Shown here: one piece after another, positions 13,101 to 13,889 of the stretch
Position numbering within the stretch: the first letter of the stretch is position 1
How the letters are laid out: each line of letters starts with the position of its first letter
Source: Bacteroidales bacterium
GTDB lineage: Bacteria > Bacteroidota > Bacteroidia > Bacteroidales > UBA7960
DNA length: 13,889 nt
NCBI GenBank assembly: GCA_003555385.1
Contig: PWHO01000308.1
Coordinates: 1 to 13,889 of the forward strand
Direction: 5' to 3'
Translations under genes and position numbers: made by a program
The notes under the pieces: generated by a model
Seen by the model: the letters and a program-made list of their open reading frames with translations, nothing else
Databases searched by the model: none
What the model was told of the DNA's origin: nothing

Positions 13101-13889
13101 ATGACAAAACTATTCAGACAGATGCTGCCTTTGCTGATGTTGCTGATAACAGCCGCTTCAGCGATCGCACAACAAGGAACTGTTACAGGGGTGGTCTCCG
13201 ATATGGAAACAGGGGAGACATTACCCGGTGCAAACATTGTAATTCAGGGTACGACCACAGGTACGATCACCGATGCTGAAGGACAGTACACACTGCCTGT
13301 GCCCGCAGGTGAGGTAACACTGGAGGCAAGCTTTATCGGTTACGACCCCACCATCCACACAATTACAGTTGGTGACGGGGAAACGGTAACCCGTAATTTT
13401 GAACTCATGCCCGACGTTGAATTGCTCGATGAGTTTGTGCTGATCGGTTATGGTATTCAGCGCAGAGAGGACGCCACAGGCTCCGTCTCGGTTGTCGGAG
13501 AGCGTGATTTCAACAGGGGGAATATTACAACGCCCGGTGAGCTGCTTCGCGGCCGCATGCCCGGCGTAAGAATTACCTCAGTGGGTGGGGCCCCCGGAAG
13601 CGGAGAGACCATCCGCATCAGGGGCGGGTCATCTCTTTCAGCCGACAATGATCCGCTGATCGTAATTGACGGTGTACCTATTGAAAGTACAGGCGTACCC
13701 GGACTGCGGAACCCGCTTTCATCCATCAACCCCAACGACATTGAGTCTTTCACCGTACTGAAAGATGCCTCAGCAACCGCCATTTACGGATCCAGGGCAT
13801 CCAACGGGGTAATTCTCATCACCACCAAAAAAGGTGAAAGAGACAGGCCCATGCACATTAGCTACTCGGGCAACTATTCTTACTCATCA
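13101..13889 (+). CDS. SusC/RagA-family TonB-dependent outer-membrane receptor (5' part, cut by window end)
   Basis: An outer-membrane porin-like receptor that, with a SusD-type lipoprotein, imports oligosaccharides or peptides using TonB energy. Only the first 263 codons are in the window, and the frame is open to the last base. Residues 1-23 form a signal peptide (MTKLFRQ, Leu/Met-rich core, AIA before QQG). Residues about 27-103 form the carboxypeptidase-like regulatory domain of SusC proteins (GVVSDMETGETLPGANIVI, TTGTITDAEGQYTLPVPAG, FIGYDP). The TonB box/linker DEFVLIGYG (about 111-119) follows. The plug domain has GELLRGRMPGVRI, IRIRGGSSLSADNDPLIVIDGVP, NPNDIESFTVLKDASATAIYGSRASNGVILITTKKG. 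Start ATG 13101 gives the signal peptide. The neighbouring LacI-type gene and palindrome suggest sugar-responsive control; the susD partner would be expected beyond the right edge. Confidence 0.95.
   Translation, partial: MTKLFRQMLPLLMLLITAASAIAQQGTVTGVVSDMETGETLPGANIVIQGTTTGTITDAEGQYTLPVPAGEVTLEASFIGYDPTIHTITVGDGETVTRNFELMPDVELLDEFVLIGYGIQRREDATGSVSVVGERDFNRGNITTPGELLRGRMPGVRITSVGGAPGSGETIRIRGGSSLSADNDPLIVIDGVPIESTGVPGLRNPLSSINPNDIESFTVLKDASATAIYGSRASNGVILITTKKGERDRPMHISYSGNYSYSS

Noticed and set aside
13094..13279. short frame starting just before the susC gene
   Set aside because: It is the wrong frame of the susC 5' end. The frame from 13101 has a signal peptide, the carboxypeptidase-like domain and the plug domain and stays open to the window end.
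13457..13783. 108-codon open frame on the minus strand
   Set aside because: Antisense to the SusC plug domain, whose motifs are unmistakable in the plus-strand frame.
1..13889. CRISPR array, mobile element, prophage or defence system
   Set aside because: No regularly spaced direct repeats, transposase, integrase, terminal inverted repeats or recognised defence genes were seen. All long frames belong to ordinary chromosomal families.

Overview
The window looks like a chromosomal segment of a member of the Bacteroidota. The evidence is a SusC-type TonB-dependent receptor with an N-terminal carboxypeptidase-like domain, an S46 dipeptidyl-peptidase, an ExbB-ExbD-ExbD cluster of the kind seen in this phylum, TAnnTTTG-type -7 promoter motifs, and few Shine-Dalgarno sequences. 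The class is not provable from here; the gene content gives a Bacteroidales/Marinilabiliales-like impression, which is inference. No tRNA, rRNA, CRISPR array, insertion sequence, integrase or phage gene was seen.

Layout. (1) 23-2236, plus strand: a compact energy-transduction operon with an ExbB/TolQ-type proton channel subunit, a small three-helix membrane protein of unknown function, and two different ExbD-type proteins. It ends at a strong terminator (about 2253-2288) that probably serves both strands. (2) 7261-2325, minus strand: four closely spaced genes in transcription order: SprT-like putative metalloprotease, short mannose-1-phosphate guanylyltransferase, secreted S46 dipeptidyl-peptidase, and a YD/RHS-like repeat protein without a signal peptide. 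(3) 7375-11696, plus strand: an MlaE-type permease and MlaF-type ATPase with overlapping ATGA, then a lone MacB/FtsX-type permease and the cofactor-independent phosphoglycerate mutase gpmI. (4) 12743-11736, minus strand: a LacI-family regulator, divergent from (5) a SusC-type outer-membrane receptor that starts at 13101 and runs off the right edge.

How they fit together. The ExbB/ExbD proteins could supply proton-motive-force energy, through TonB, to receptors such as the SusC homologue at the right end. The S46 peptidase and SusC indicate a polymer- or peptide-scavenging outer envelope. ManC supplies GDP-mannose for glycans. MlaE/MlaF and the MacB-like permease are envelope lipid or efflux machinery. 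A perfect 14-bp palindrome with a central CpG lies between the LacI-family gene and susC and is the obvious candidate operator, implying sugar-responsive control of a polysaccharide-utilisation-type locus that continues beyond the window.

Most of the window is well-known gene families. I did not find a clearly new system. The points most worth a second look are the LacI/SusC operator, the S1-pocket residue of the S46 peptidase, the apparently cytosolic YD-repeat protein coupled to it, the uncharacterised small membrane protein in the Exb operon, and two unexplained palindromes between genes.
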